DNA of 64,000 bases from Methanobrevibacter millerae (GTDB lineage: Archaea > Methanobacteriota > Methanobacteria > Methanobacteriales > Methanobacteriaceae), in the NCBI GenBank assembly GCA_015063005.1, contig SUTF01000001.1:239000-302999 (forward strand), in the 5' to 3' direction. The notes beneath the pieces were generated by a model that was not told the DNA's origin, did no database searches, and saw only the letters and a program-made list of their open reading frames with translations. Both the position numbers and the translations under genes were made by a program. This document shows positions 28,310-38,165 of this stretch, one piece after another; position 1 is the stretch's first letter; every line of letters begins with the position of its first letter.

Positions 28310-28801
28310 ATGAAAAACGATTCTTATTTTATGGAATTAGCTATTAAGGAAGCTCAAAAATCTTTAGATGAAGGAGGTCTTCCAATTGGTGCGGTCCTGG
28401 TTAAAGATGGTGAAGTAATATCTCGAGGTCACAATAGGCTAATTCAAAATGATTCTGTAATTTTGCATGCTGAGATGGATGCAATTGAAAATGCAGGACG
28501 CCTTAATTTTGAAGATTATATTGAATGCACATTATATACAACTCTTTCTCCATGTCCAATGTGTTCAGGTGCGGTAATATTGTATAATATACCTCGTGTT
28601 GTCATTGGTGAAAATACTACATTGATGGGTGCTGAAAACTTTTTAGAATGTAATGGTGTTGAAGTTGTTGTTTTAAACGATTTAAGATGCAGAGACTTAT
28701 TTTTAAGATTCACCTGCAACAATTCTGAAATTTGGGATGAAGAACTTGCAAAAGTAGGCAATACCACAGAGGCTAATGATGGAAATTATTGTAACAGATG
28801 A
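28310..28801 (+). CDS. zinc-dependent cytosine/nucleoside deaminase, yeast Fcy1-like
   Basis: A 163-residue CDA-fold enzyme. Zinc and catalytic residues are in LHAEMDAIENAGRL (HAE) and TLSPCPMCSGAVILY (PCxxC). The order GRGHN-like SRGHN, TLYTTLSPC, IPRVVIGEN, EVVVLNDLRC and the C-terminal EIWDEEL resembles fungal cytosine deaminase more than TadA. So cytosine-to-uracil salvage is favoured, though a TadA-like tRNA role cannot be excluded. No SD is visible before the start. It overlaps the next gene by about 23 bp. Confidence 0.8.
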   Translation: MKNDSYFMELAIKEAQKSLDEGGLPIGAVLVKDGEVISRGHNRLIQNDSVILHAEMDAIENAGRLNFEDYIECTLYTTLSPCPMCSGAVILYNIPRVVIGENTTLMGAENFLECNGVEVVVLNDLRCRDLFLRFTCNNSEIWDEELAKVGNTTEANDGNYCNR

Positions 28802-29162
28802 AAGGGACCAAAGATTCATTGACTACTGCAATTCCTTCGGATGCTTTTTGGATGAACCTCAGGTAGTCTTGCTTTTGGATAATTTTGATTCGATCGTTGG
28901 TTGTTCCAGCTTTAAGATATATGATTCTGAATCCATAGAAATTAATAGCTTATTTGTTGATTCTGCAAAAAATCGTGAAGAAATTTCATATAAATTGCTT
29001 AAGCAATTGGAAAAGATAGCTATTGATTTGGAATTTAAGGCATCTTACGCTTTTCTTGAAAGTGATGATTTGGCTTTGGACATTTTCAAAAAATTAGACT
29101 ATAAAGTAATTAAAAATGATGATGAAATATTAATAAAAAAAGAATTTAGAAGCTTAATTTAA
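28779..29162 (+). CDS. small GNAT-like acetyltransferase (putative)
   Basis: About 127 residues. Alternating beta strands and helices with [29 protein letters not shown], which resembles the GNAT acetyl-CoA loop region, then [23 protein letters not shown], which resembles the GNAT C-terminal strand-helix where many members have 'GFxxxxR'. Motif conservation is weak, so the assignment is tentative and the substrate unknown. ATG 28779 is spaced better from GAGG than ATG 28776. It is translationally coupled to the deaminase and ends 4 bp into the convergent lysS. Confidence 0.5.
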   Translation: MEIIVTDERDQRFIDYCNSFGCFLDEPQVVLLLDNFDSIVGCSSFKIYDSESIEINSLFVDSAKNREEISYKLLKQLEKIAIDLEFKASYAFLESDDLALDIFKKLDYKVIKNDDEILIKKEFRSLI

Positions 29163-30742
29163 GCCTCTTTTCTTAATCTTTTTACAACAAAGTCTTTATC
29201 TAAGGATAATAAGAATGATGCTGCTCTAGGTCCTTGTTTTTGACCGAGTATCATTTTATAAATAGCTTGGAAACCTTTTTGAGGTTTTAATCCTTGACTT
29301 TCTAGGATTCCATACATTGCATCGTGTAATGCAGCCGCATCATCAAACTCTGTCGTTTCAATCAATGTTGCCAAATCACTTAAGAACTGATCTTGTTCTT
29401 CGGTTAATGGTAATTTAGGAACGCTTTTTTCTTGAACTTGGAATTTTACGAATTTTGGAGCATATGTATCTAGCCAGTAGATAACATTGTCAACACGTTT
29501 TCTGTATTGTGCTAATTCCGCTTCAGTCAAGTCGCTGAACTCCTTATTTTCAAAGCTTTTGGATAATTGTGAATTTTTTTTCAGAATTCCAAATATTTTT
29601 TCCAAATTGTCACCTGCAATCTGATAAGCGTTTACCAGGAATCTGAATGGTGGTCTGAATGGAAGAGGTTCACCAACATTAATTTGAGCTATTTCGTATA
29701 TTTCTCTGAATTTTTTGTCTTCTTTTTCGGAAGGGGCTTCCTCTTCATTGTAAAATACTTTTTCAACTCTGTCAAACTGATCCATGAAATCTAAGAAAGG
29801 CATTTTGGGTGAAAAGTCTTTAGCTTTCATTGGTTTTGATCTGAACAAGTAATAGTTAAGACTTTCAGCAGGACCAATTTTCAACCATTCTTCAGGAGCG
29901 AAAAATACTCCATGGGATTTACTCATTGCTTCACCGTCAAGCGTAATCCATTCATATGGAACTGGGTATGGTGCAGGATAGTCGAATATTTCCTCTGAAA
30001 TGACACTGCTTACATCATATGATCCACCGCTGGCAGCATGGTCTTTTCCGAACGGTTCGCATGTAGTTCCGAATATTTTCCATCTTGCAGCCCATTCTAC
30101 TCTCCATGTAAGTTTACCGTTTCCTGATTTAATGTCCATTTCACCTTCATGGCCACATTCACATCTGTATTTTACGGTATCTCCATCAAAGTCATAAGCA
30201 TAAGTGGTATTTACTCTGCCACATTCATCACAAATTGGATTATAAGGTAACCAATCATCAGCCAATGGCTCTCTTCTGTATTCGTTGAAGATTTCCTTGA
30301 TTCTTTCAACATTTTCGAATGCAGTTCTTATGTAATCATTATAAACTCCACTTTTATACATTTCAAACCCGGATTTAGCTTCCATTTCAATACCATAGTC
30401 ATCTATAACATTTAACAATGGCTTTTCGAAATGTTCCACAAAGTTAGCACAACATCCGTCAGGACATGGAATTGTTGAGTATGGCATTCCCAAGTATTTG
30501 TCATAATCTTCAGGAAGTGGGTATGGAACTTTTCTAAGCGGGTCGTGATCATCTGCAATCCATATGGTTTTTGCTTTTTTACCTTTTTCTCTTAATTTTT
30601 TTCCTATTGCATTAGCTATGAATATGTCGCATGAGTTTCCAATGTGTATTGAACCAGAAATTGAAGTTCCACTTGCAATAACATGTTCTTCTACATCTCT
30701 TTTCATTAATTCATCAGCTATATTTTCAATCCAATGTGTCAT
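29159..30742 (-). CDS. lysS: lysyl-tRNA synthetase, class I
   Basis: A 527-residue class I LysRS, the archaeal form unrelated to bacterial class II LysRS. The HIGH-type motif is [11 protein letters not shown] (about 24-34) and the KMSKS-type loop reads AMSKSHG (about 273-279). A Cys-rich zinc region (CDECGR...CRCECGHEG) lies between them. It is preceded on the minus strand by SD GGTGA. It lies 81 bp downstream of the two PAN genes, possibly with its own promoter. Confidence 0.95.
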   Translation of the reverse strand: MTHWIENIADELMKRDVEEHVIASGTSISGSIHIGNSCDIFIANAIGKKLREKGKKAKTIWIADDHDPLRKVPYPLPEDYDKYLGMPYSTIPCPDGCCANFVEHFEKPLLNVIDDYGIEMEAKSGFEMYKSGVYNDYIRTAFENVERIKEIFNEYRREPLADDWLPYNPICDECGRVNTTYAYDFDGDTVKYRCECGHEGEMDIKSGNGKLTWRVEWAARWKIFGTTCEPFGKDHAASGGSYDVSSVISEEIFDYPAPYPVPYEWITLDGEAMSKSHGVFFAPEEWLKIGPAESLNYYLFRSKPMKAKDFSPKMPFLDFMDQFDRVEKVFYNEEEAPSEKEDKKFREIYEIAQINVGEPLPFRPPFRFLVNAYQIAGDNLEKIFGILKKNSQLSKSFENKEFSDLTEAELAQYRKRVDNVIYWLDTYAPKFVKFQVQEKSVPKLPLTEEQDQFLSDLATLIETTEFDDAAALHDAMYGILESQGLKPQKGFQAIYKMILGQKQGPRAASFLLSLDKDFVVKRLRKEA

Positions 30743-30823
30743 CTAATTCACCGTTATTCAATAAAAAAATTATCATAAAATAAGTTATACTATCTTAATT
30801 TTAGTTTTTATTATATAAAAAGA

Positions 30824-31954
30824 TTAGTTTAATTTCATCATTTTTTCTATCGCTTCAATGAAATCTTTTTGAATAACTTTTCTGCGGTTTGACCTTATTG
30901 CAAACATTCCTGCTTCTGTACAAACTGCTTTTAAATCTGCACCAGACAATCCTTCGGACAGTGAACTTAATTTGTCAAAGTCAAGTTTTTCATCTATTTT
31001 CATTTTTTTAGTATGGATTTTCAAAATATCTTTTCTGCTTTCCTTGTTTGGAAGGGGAACTTCTATGGTTCTGTCAAATCTTCCGGGTCTTAAAAGTGCT
31101 TCATCTAGAATGTCTGGTCTGTTAGTTGCAGCTATTATTCCAACATCTCCTCTTTGGTCAAAACCATCAAGTTCTGATAGCAATTGCATTAGTGTTCTGT
31201 GAACTTCCCTTTCACCGCCAGTATGGCTTTCTGTTCTCCTGGTTCCGATTGCATCTATTTCATCAATGAATATGATTGCAGGTGTTTTTTCCCGTGCAAG
31301 TTCAAATACTTCCCTAACATATCTTGCTCCTTCTCCCAGAAATTTGTTCACGAATTCTGATGCAACTAATTTGATAAAAGTCGCATTTGTTTCATTAGCT
31401 ACAGCTTTTGCAAGCAATGTCTTTCCTGTTCCTGGCGGTCCTTGCAATAGGATTCCTTTTGGAGGATCAATTCCAATTTCTTCAAATATTTCCGGATGTT
31501 TTAAAGGTAATTCTACAGTTTCCTTAATTTCTGTGATTTGACTTTCCAATCCACCAATATCTCCATATTCCGCATCAGGTTTTTCTTCTATTTCCATTGC
31601 TTTAACTTCAGCATCTTTTTCATCAGGATACACTTCAACAATGGACATTGTATGTTCATTTAAAGCAACCCTAGCACCGGGAATTAATAATTCTTCATCA
31701 ATTGATTCGGGATAACCGACAATTAATGTATGGCCTACAGTTCCTCTAATAGCTACTTTGTCTTCCTCCAGTCTATCCACTACTGTTGCGAGAATTTGGG
31801 GGATTTTTTTATAAGTGTCAATCTCTTTTTTCAGTTCCTTGATATTTCGTTCAAGCTTTTCGTTTTCAATTCCTTGAAGCAAATATTCCTTTTCAAGATT
31901 TCTAAATCTTGACATCAATTCTTTATATTTATTACTATATTCCATTTCATTCAT
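30824..31954 (-). CDS. proteasome-activating nucleotidase paralogue 1 (PAN-like AAA ATPase)
   Basis: A 376-residue hexameric AAA ATPase: N-terminal coiled coil (about 5-50), OB domain (about 60-115), then AAA core with Walker [15 protein letters not shown], Walker [12 protein letters not shown] and second region of homology [23 protein letters not shown] unfolds substrates for the 20S proteasome. The C-terminus reads IEKMMKLN; the HbYX motif (hydrophobic-Tyr-any) that opens the 20S gate is absent. It lies 12 bp downstream of a close paralogue. Confidence 0.88.
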   Translation of the reverse strand: MNEMEYSNKYKELMSRFRNLEKEYLLQGIENEKLERNIKELKKEIDTYKKIPQILATVVDRLEEDKVAIRGTVGHTLIVGYPESIDEELLIPGARVALNEHTMSIVEVYPDEKDAEVKAMEIEEKPDAEYGDIGGLESQITEIKETVELPLKHPEIFEEIGIDPPKGILLQGPPGTGKTLLAKAVANETNATFIKLVASEFVNKFLGEGARYVREVFELAREKTPAIIFIDEIDAIGTRRTESHTGGEREVHRTLMQLLSELDGFDQRGDVGIIAATNRPDILDEALLRPGRFDRTIEVPLPNKESRKDILKIHTKKMKIDEKLDFDKLSSLSEGLSGADLKAVCTEAGMFAIRSNRRKVIQKDFIEAIEKMMKLN

Positions 31955-31966
31955 TCAAAACACTCA

Positions 31967-33145
31967 TTAAATTTGATTCATTATTTTATCAATCGCATCC
32001 ATGAAATCTTTTGAAATAACCTTTTTCCTTTCTGACCTGATTGCATACATTCCTGCCTCAGTACAAATTGCTTTAAGGTCTGCTCCTGAAAATCCTTCTG
32101 TCAATTCGCTTATTGAATCAAAATCAATATTTTCATCTATTTTCATCTTTTGAGTATGAATTTCAAGTATTTTCTGTCGGCCTATTTTGTTGGGAAGAGG
32201 CACTTCTATTGCCCTGTCAAATCTTCCTGGCCTTATTAATGCATTGTCTAAAATGTCCGGTCTGTTTGTTGCGGCTATTATTCCCACGTTTCCTCGTGAT
32301 TCAAAGCCGTCTAATTCGGATAATAGTTGCATTAAAGTTCTTTGGACTTCTCTGTCTGCACCTTGGGTTCCATGTGTCCTTTTTGTTCCTATTGCATCAA
32401 TCTCATCTATGAATATTATTGCAGGGGATTTTTCTTTTGCAAGTTCAAAAACTTCCCTTACATATCTGGAACCCTCTCCAAGGAACTTATTTACAAATTC
32501 GGATGCTACCAATTTGATGAATGTTGCGTTTGTCTGATTGGCTACTGCTTTTGCAAGCAATGTTTTTCCTGTTCCTGGGGGACCATATAGCAATATTCCC
32601 TTTGGCGGGTCAATTCCTATTTCTTCAAACAGTTCAGGTTTTTTGATAGGTAATTCTACAGTTTCCTTAACTTCGACTATTGCATTTTCAAGTCCGCCGA
32701 TATCATCATAGTCTATGTCTGGCTTTTCTTCTATTTCCATTGCGATAATATCTGCTTCTTTTCTTGATGGCAATACTTCAACGACTGCTAAACTATCCTG
32801 ATTTAGTGATACTCTTGCTCCTGGAATGACTTTGCTTTTGTCAATTGAACCGGGATATGTTACGACAAAATCATGGCCTACATGGCCTCTGATGCCGACT
32901 CTATTGTCATCAAAAACTTCAGTGATTGTTGCAAGAATTAATGGTGTTTTTTTAAAGGAGTTTATTTCGCCTTTCAGTTCTTTAATTTTGCCTTCCAGTT
33001 GGCGATTGCTTACATTTTGTTTTAGTTCTTTTGTTTCAAGTGTTCTTAATTTTTTAGTACTTTCGGCTTTCTGTTCTTTAAGTGTTTTATTTTCACTTTC
33101 AAGAGTTTTGATTTTTTCAAGCAATACTTCTTCACTTTCGCTCAT
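31967..33145 (-). CDS. pan: proteasome-activating nucleotidase paralogue 2 (PAN-like AAA ATPase)
   Basis: About 392 residues; ATG 33145 fits the SD GGTGA better than the ATG three bases earlier. It has a longer N-terminal coiled coil (about 4-65) than paralogue 1, an OB domain, and the AAA core with [25 protein letters not shown] and [20 protein letters not shown]. The C-terminus is [10 protein letters not shown], again without a HbYX tail. The two genes are clearly related through the whole core and form an operon; mixed hexamers are possible. Which one is the main PAN cannot be decided from sequence. Confidence 0.88.
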   Translation of the reverse strand: MSESEEVLLEKIKTLESENKTLKEQKAESTKKLRTLETKELKQNVSNRQLEGKIKELKGEINSFKKTPLILATITEVFDDNRVGIRGHVGHDFVVTYPGSIDKSKVIPGARVSLNQDSLAVVEVLPSRKEADIIAMEIEEKPDIDYDDIGGLENAIVEVKETVELPIKKPELFEEIGIDPPKGILLYGPPGTGKTLLAKAVANQTNATFIKLVASEFVNKFLGEGSRYVREVFELAKEKSPAIIFIDEIDAIGTKRTHGTQGADREVQRTLMQLLSELDGFESRGNVGIIAATNRPDILDNALIRPGRFDRAIEVPLPNKIGRQKILEIHTQKMKIDENIDFDSISELTEGFSGADLKAICTEAGMYAIRSERKKVISKDFMDAIDKIMNQI

Positions 33146-33213
33146 CATATCACCTTCAAAATAAGTTTCTATATAGTGATATGTTAATAGTACTATTTAA
33201 AGAAAAAAAGAAA

Positions 33214-33235
33214 AAATAGATTTGTGAATCTATTT
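33214..33235 (-). terminator. terminator hairpin overlapping the thiC stop codon
   Basis: Arms AAATAGATT and AATCTATTT (9 bp) with a TGTG loop, stop codon inside, followed on the minus strand by T6-C-T7. Confidence 0.65.
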
Positions 33236-34528
33236 GATTAAGTCAGAATCTGATTGGTCTAACCATTCGTTAACGATTTTTACTGCACAGAAGTTTCCAC
33301 ACATTGTACAGGCGTCTTCGTCTTCAGGTGGTCTTTGATCTCTTTTTGCACGTGCTGCTTCTGGGAACATTGCGCATGCATATTGAGCTTCCCAATCTAA
33401 TTTTTTCCTTGCTTCAGCCATTGCTAAGTCTTGTGATCCATCGATTTGACCGCTAGCAAGGTCTCCAGCATATGCTCCGATTTTTGTTGCAATAACTCCT
33501 TCTTTTACGTCTTCTGGAGAAGGCAATGCTAAATGTTCTGCAGGAGTTACATAACATATGAAGTCTGCTCCAGCTTTTGCGGAGGATGCTGCTCCGATAG
33601 ATGATACAATGTGGTCGTAACCGGGTGCTACATCACATACGATAGGTCCAAGCATATAGAATGGTGCATTGGAACACATTTTCTTTTGAATCATTACGTT
33701 AGTTGGAATTTCGTTAATTGGGATGTGTCCTGGTCCTTCAATCATACATTGAACACCAGCTTCACGTGATCTGTCAATCAATTCTCCTAAAATAATTAAT
33801 TCTTGTATTTGGGCTCTGTCTGTGGAATCAGCAATTGATCCTGCTCTCATACCGTTTGCAAGTGAAAGTACAACATCATGTTCTTTAGCTATTTCTAATA
33901 CGTAATCGAAGTTTTCGTATAATGGATTTTCTCTTTCGTTTTCTACAATCCATCCAGACATGAATGATCCGCCTCTGGAAACAAGTCCGGTTACACGGCC
34001 TTGTCTTTTGAGTCTGGTTAATGTTTCGATGTTGATACTACTGTGAACTGCCATGAAGTCAATACCATCTTTTGCTTGTTTTTCGATGGTGTTGAATAAT
34101 TTATCTTCGTCCATGTAGATTACAGAACCTTCTTCTCTGATTGTTTCAATAGCTGCTTGGTATACTGGAACTGATCCTACTGGGAGTGGGGACATGTCGA
34201 GAACTCTTCTTCTGATAACATCTAGGTCTCCACCAATACTTAATTCCATTAAGCAGTCAGCACCATTGTCAATAGCAATCTGTGCTTTCAATACTTCTTC
34301 ATCAAAGTCTACAATATCTGTTGAAGTTCCAACTGTTGCATTTACTTTTGTTCTAAGTCCTGCACCAATACCTGATGCTTCAATGTCTCTGTTTACGTTA
34401 CTTGGGATAACAATTGTTCCTTCTGCTACAGATTTTAAAATAAAGTCTTCTGAAACATTTTCTATTTCAGCAACATGTTTCATTTCATCGGTTAATATAC
34501 CTTTTTTTGCATCACTAATTTGTGTCAT
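33230..34528 (-). CDS. thiC: phosphomethylpyrimidine synthase ThiC
   Basis: About 432 residues from ATG 34528 (the in-frame TTG at 34540 is less likely). This radical SAM enzyme rearranges aminoimidazole ribotide into HMP-P, the thiamine pyrimidine. The C-terminal cluster motif reads [13 protein letters not shown]. Family blocks [27 protein letters not shown] and [12 protein letters not shown] are present. I see no TPP riboswitch in the 130 bp upstream. The gene appears monocistronic. Confidence 0.95.
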   Translation of the reverse strand: MTQISDAKKGILTDEMKHVAEIENVSEDFILKSVAEGTIVIPSNVNRDIEASGIGAGLRTKVNATVGTSTDIVDFDEEVLKAQIAIDNGADCLMELSIGGDLDVIRRRVLDMSPLPVGSVPVYQAAIETIREEGSVIYMDEDKLFNTIEKQAKDGIDFMAVHSSINIETLTRLKRQGRVTGLVSRGGSFMSGWIVENERENPLYENFDYVLEIAKEHDVVLSLANGMRAGSIADSTDRAQIQELIILGELIDRSREAGVQCMIEGPGHIPINEIPTNVMIQKKMCSNAPFYMLGPIVCDVAPGYDHIVSSIGAASSAKAGADFICYVTPAEHLALPSPEDVKEGVIATKIGAYAGDLASGQIDGSQDLAMAEARKKLDWEAQYACAMFPEAARAKRDQRPPEDEDACTMCGNFCAVKIVNEWLDQSDSDLIK

Positions 34529-34669
34529 ACTACCACTCAATTAATATTTAATTAAATCAACATAATTTGATAGTTAAATCATTTTTATTTGATGTTTATT
34601 GTTTTGTGTTAATAATATTTAAATTAATTGATTACGAATCCATAAAATTTGATAAGTGTAAAGTATAAT

Positions 34670-35539
34670 TTAGAATAACTTGCTCTGTTTTGTATTTTCT
34701 TTTTTTGGAAATTCATGCAAGTAGCCGAAAATCTCATCACTATTATTCGTGATTCCTGCCTGTGATGTTTTTTCATTAAAAATTTTCATTAATTTATGGC
34801 TATACGGACTAGGGATATGGTAATTGTTTTTAAAATGAGTAATGTATTTATTTTTTAATTCAGGAAAATTTTCATCTAATTTTTTATAAAAGTATTCTCT
34901 ATTTCCTTCCCTCAATGTCAATCCCATTCCAAAACAAATTATTCCTTTAACATTAGTGTCAATGCAATAATCTATAATTTGGTTGATATTGTCTTCATTA
35001 TCATTAATGAATGGTAAAATAGGGCATAGCCATACTACTGTAGGAATATTTTCTTCATTTAATCTTTTTAAAACTTCCACACGTCTTTTTGTCGTACAGA
35101 CATTTGGCTCTAATATTTTGCATAGCTCCTCATCAGATGTAGTTAATGTCATCTGAACAACAGCCTTCGTTTTTTCATTAATCTTTTTTATCAAATCCAA
35201 ATCCCTTAAAATCAAATCTGATTTTGTAATGCAGGTAAATCCATGACCATATTTATAAATTAATTTCAAAGCACTTCTGGTATATTCCAGTCTTTTTTCA
35301 ATCGACATATATGGATCGGCCATTGAACCTGTTCCTACCATGACCTTTTCTCTTTTGTTTTTAAGAGCTTTTTTCAATAGTTCCAAGCTATTTTCCTTTA
35401 CTTCAATATCTTCAAAGTCATGCTTTATCTGATATACTGCACTTCTGGAATCACAGTATATGCAGCCATGGGAACATCCTCGATAGAGATTAATTCCATT
35501 TTTTGGTGATAGTATGCTTTTTACTTGGCTATAGTGCAT
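34670..35539 (-). CDS. radical SAM protein, SPL/COG1533-like
   Basis: About 289 residues; ATG 35539 is used instead of the TTG three codons upstream. The cluster-binding motif is RGCSHGCIYCDSRS (CxxxCxxC, about residues 20-33), followed by VMVGTGSMADPYMSIE and TCITKSDLILRDLDL, as in COG1533 'DNA repair photolyase-like' proteins. Spore-lyase chemistry is not implied; the substrate is unknown. It lies 29 bp downstream of the PfkB kinase gene on the same strand. Confidence 0.82.
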   Translation of the reverse strand: MHYSQVKSILSPKNGINLYRGCSHGCIYCDSRSAVYQIKHDFEDIEVKENSLELLKKALKNKREKVMVGTGSMADPYMSIEKRLEYTRSALKLIYKYGHGFTCITKSDLILRDLDLIKKINEKTKAVVQMTLTTSDEELCKILEPNVCTTKRRVEVLKRLNEENIPTVVWLCPILPFINDNEDNINQIIDYCIDTNVKGIICFGMGLTLREGNREYFYKKLDENFPELKNKYITHFKNNYHIPSPYSHKLMKIFNEKTSQAGITNNSDEIFGYLHEFPKKENTKQSKLF

Positions 35540-35561
35540 ATTTATCAAAAAATAAGTAAAA

Positions 35562-35583
35562 AATGAGTTTAGTAAAACTCATT
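35562..35583 (-). terminator. hairpin at the PfkB-kinase stop codon
   Basis: Nine-bp arms AATGAGTTT and AAACTCATT around AGTA; the stop codon lies at the stem-loop junction. The following A-rich plus strand gives a T-rich minus-strand tract. Confidence 0.5.
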
Positions 35584-36483
35584 CATTCTTTCAAATGCGT
35601 CATCAAAGCTAGGCATATTGGTTTGGCAACCTTGATGCTCGATAATAAATGATGAAACTGCTGATGCGAATTTTGCAGATTCCTCTAAGGATTCTCCATT
35701 TAAGAATCTTGATAAAAATCCTGCCCTGTAGGAATCTCCGGCACCTGTCGGATCAACTACATCAACATCAATAGCATCAATAACGATTTTTTCCTCATTT
35801 GAATATATTTCACTTCCATTAGCTCCACAGGTTTTAACAATAATTTTAGGACCTAATTCTCTTAATCCGGTTAAATCGGTTTCAAGTGAATCCATAATTC
35901 TTTTAATTTCATGATGATTTCCAAAAAGAATTGTTGTATTTTCAATAACATCTTTTAATTTTTTAGTGTCATACATTCCAAGGTCTTGACCTGGGTCAAA
36001 TGAAATAAGCATATCTTCATTTTTAGCTTCTTCGGAACATTTCCAATTGAAATTAGGATCACCGGTTGCTAAATGCACCGCTTCAGCATTTTTAATAGTT
36101 AAACTTGGAGCTTTGCTATCAGCAAATTCCTTAGCTGCACCCCAGTAGAAATAACTGATTTGGTCGGAATTGTCATCTGTTAAAACAAATGCTGTTGGAG
36201 TTTGTTCTCCTGGAACTATAATTAAAGAATCGGTATCAATGCCTAGATTTTCCATATGCTCAAAGTATTCACTTTTCTTGAATCCTCCGCCAACAGCGGA
36301 TACTAAACCAGTTTTCAATCCAAGTTTAGCTCCGACACAAGCAACATTTGCAGCAGCTCCGCCGTTAAATGTTTTCATATCTGTTATTGGAGATGAAAAG
36401 TTAGCTTTTGGGAATGTAGGTACTCTAATAATGTAATCATGAGCTGAATGACCAATTGCTAATAAATCTATGTTTTTTACCAT
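35569..36483 (-). CDS. PfkB-family carbohydrate/nucleoside kinase
   Basis: A 304-residue ribokinase-fold kinase. The N-terminal signature GGAAANVACVGAKLGLKTGLVSAVG (first part shown) and the C-terminal PfkB motif with catalytic Asp, DPTGAGDSYRAGFL (about residue 246), are clear. Archaeal members include nucleoside kinases of the MJ0406 type and sugar kinases; the substrate cannot be assigned. Start ATG follows GGCGAT. Confidence 0.85.
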   Translation of the reverse strand: MVKNIDLLAIGHSAHDYIIRVPTFPKANFSSPITDMKTFNGGAAANVACVGAKLGLKTGLVSAVGGGFKKSEYFEHMENLGIDTDSLIIVPGEQTPTAFVLTDDNSDQISYFYWGAAKEFADSKAPSLTIKNAEAVHLATGDPNFNWKCSEEAKNEDMLISFDPGQDLGMYDTKKLKDVIENTTILFGNHHEIKRIMDSLETDLTGLRELGPKIIVKTCGANGSEIYSNEEKIVIDAIDVDVVDPTGAGDSYRAGFLSRFLNGESLEESAKFASAVSSFIIEHQGCQTNMPSFDDAFERMNEFY

Positions 36484-36626
36484 AATAATCGCCTTTTATT
36501 TATAAATTTAATTTAATGTAAAATCTTATCATGATATGTATAAGATTTCACAACTTAAGAAATGAGGTGTAATATACAATTTGTTTTTGAAGTATAAATA
36601 ATGTTGGTGAGAGCACTTGACAAGTA

Positions 36627-37496
36627 TTAATCCATAGGTATGAAACCTTGACTTTCGATGTCTTTTTGTCCTTTTGTCAATAAATAATTTATTAATTCAT
36701 CAGTTTTAGGGTCTTCATCGTTAACTTTCACTAAACTAATAACATGTCTTGTATCTAGCTTTAATATTTCATTTCCATTAAAATAACTTGCATTTAAGAA
36801 ACTGTATAAATTTTCGGAATTTCTAACTAATTTGAAAGCATCAAATTGTGAATTAACTTTATCTTTGATGGTATAATTTAGATTATAGTGCTCTAATGTA
36901 TTCCATGCGAGCCTTTGGGCAGATCCATCAACCTTGACAAATTCAAGATTGTCCAAATCTTCAATTTTTTTAATTTCAGGAGTGTTTGGACTTGAAATCA
37001 GCACGAGATAATCATAGGCTATGGGTATGAAGTTGATGTCTCTTTCATAAGCAATTAACGGATCATCCAATGTTAACAGATCAACAACACCTCTTTTAGC
37101 TAGCTTAAATGCGTCATTGTCATTGCTGCTGTAAACATTAATGTTGAATGGCAAATCAATACTTTCCAGAAGTCCTGAACTGATATGTCCTCCTGCAATA
37201 TTGATGTTATTTGGTTCTGCAATCTGAATTAGGTATTTTCGGTATTCTTCTAAAAGTTTAATGCCATTATTTGTTAGGCCGCTACCATTGCCTTTTTTTT
37301 CAGTTAATTTAAATCCCAATTTCTCTTCAGCTTTAAGTATTCTTCTATTAAAAACAGTATGTGATATATTTAACTCTTTAGCGGATTTTCGTTGTGAATG
37401 GGTTCTATTCAATGATTCTAAACTTTGGTATAATTTATAACCATAGATTTCACCATTTATCTCCAAGCTAATTAATCCAGTGCTTTCAAGTTTCAT
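36627..37496 (-). CDS. ModE/LysR-like regulator with a periplasmic-binding-protein-like effector domain
   Basis: A 289-residue protein. Residues about 20-85 form a ModE/LysR-type winged helix (SQRKSAKELNISHTVFNRRILKAEEKLGFKLTEK). Residues about 95-285 have the alternating pattern of a PBP-like ligand domain (GVVDLLTLDDPLIAYERD, DYLVLISSPN), with no signal peptide, so it acts in the cytoplasm. This arrangement is found in archaeal regulators of molybdate/tungstate-linked genes. Divergent hxlB and, 0.7 kb on, fdhD and an ABC importer lie next to it, which fits an oxyanion or metal effector (inference). Confidence 0.72.
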   Translation of the reverse strand: MKLESTGLISLEINGEIYGYKLYQSLESLNRTHSQRKSAKELNISHTVFNRRILKAEEKLGFKLTEKKGNGSGLTNNGIKLLEEYRKYLIQIAEPNNINIAGGHISSGLLESIDLPFNINVYSSNDNDAFKLAKRGVVDLLTLDDPLIAYERDINFIPIAYDYLVLISSPNTPEIKKIEDLDNLEFVKVDGSAQRLAWNTLEHYNLNYTIKDKVNSQFDAFKLVRNSENLYSFLNASYFNGNEILKLDTRHVISLVKVNDEDPKTDELINYLLTKGQKDIESQGFIPMD

Positions 37497-37553
37497 TAAT
37501 TATATATTAAAGTATTATCATATATTTAATCTAGTGTTTTTAGGAATGATATA

Positions 37554-38144
37554 ATGGAATTAATGAAAAGCTCAATTAAAGCTATTATAGGAAATATTGT
37601 TAGTGCTGAAGAATTTTTGGATGCAGATGAACTAGATAAATTTGAAAATATCATAATTGAATCAAAAAATGTTTTTGTTACTGGTGCAGGAAGGTCAGGA
37701 CTTGCTGCAAAAGCATTTGCAATGAGATTAATGCATTTAGGGGTAAGTGCATATGTTGTTGGAGAAACCATTTCTCCAGCAATATATGAAGATGATTGTA
37801 TTATTGCAATCTCAGGGTCTGGTGAAACAAATACTATTGTATCTGCAGCAACCATTGCTAAAAAAAGAGGTTCAAAAGTTTTAGCAGTTACCTCATACCC
37901 AGAATCAACTTTAGGTCAGTTAGCTGATTGCTGTCTTTTAGTTAAAGGAAGAACTAAAAAAGAAGTTGATGATGAAAATTATATGAAACGTCAAATTTAT
38001 GGAAATTACACTTCTTTAACTCCATTGGGAACTGCTTTTGAATTAACAACACTTGTGTTTTTAGATGCCATAGTTTCTGAGTTAATGGAAAAAATGCATC
38101 AAACTGAAAGTGATTTAAAAGCAAGACACACTGTATTAGAGTAA
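37554..38144 (+). CDS. hxlB: 6-phospho-3-hexuloisomerase HxlB
   Basis: A 196-residue SIS-domain isomerase: FVTGAGRSGLAAKAFAMRLMHLG, CIIAISGSGETNTIVSAA and the C-terminal YTSLTPLGTAFELTTLVFLDAI are hallmarks. In methanogens HxlB with HPS runs the ribulose monophosphate pathway backward to make ribulose 5-phosphate for nucleotides. hxlA is not in the window. It ends in a hairpin shared with the convergent fdhD. Confidence 0.93.
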   Translation: MELMKSSIKAIIGNIVSAEEFLDADELDKFENIIIESKNVFVTGAGRSGLAAKAFAMRLMHLGVSAYVVGETISPAIYEDDCIIAISGSGETNTIVSAATIAKKRGSKVLAVTSYPESTLGQLADCCLLVKGRTKKEVDDENYMKRQIYGNYTSLTPLGTAFELTTLVFLDAIVSELMEKMHQTESDLKARHTVLE

Positions 38145-38165
38145 TTTCAATCGAAAATTACTCTA
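38137..38165. terminator. bidirectional terminator between hxlB and fdhD
   Basis: Arms TAGAGTAATTT (38137-38147) and AAATTACTCTA (38155-38165), 11 perfect bp, 7-base loop. The hxlB stop (38142-38144) and fdhD stop (38147-38149) lie within it; TTTTTATTATTAT follows on the plus strand. Confidence 0.7.

Noticed and set aside
34529..34669. TPP riboswitch upstream of thiC
   Set aside because: The conserved CUGAGA and partner elements are not present; the region is plain AT-rich DNA.
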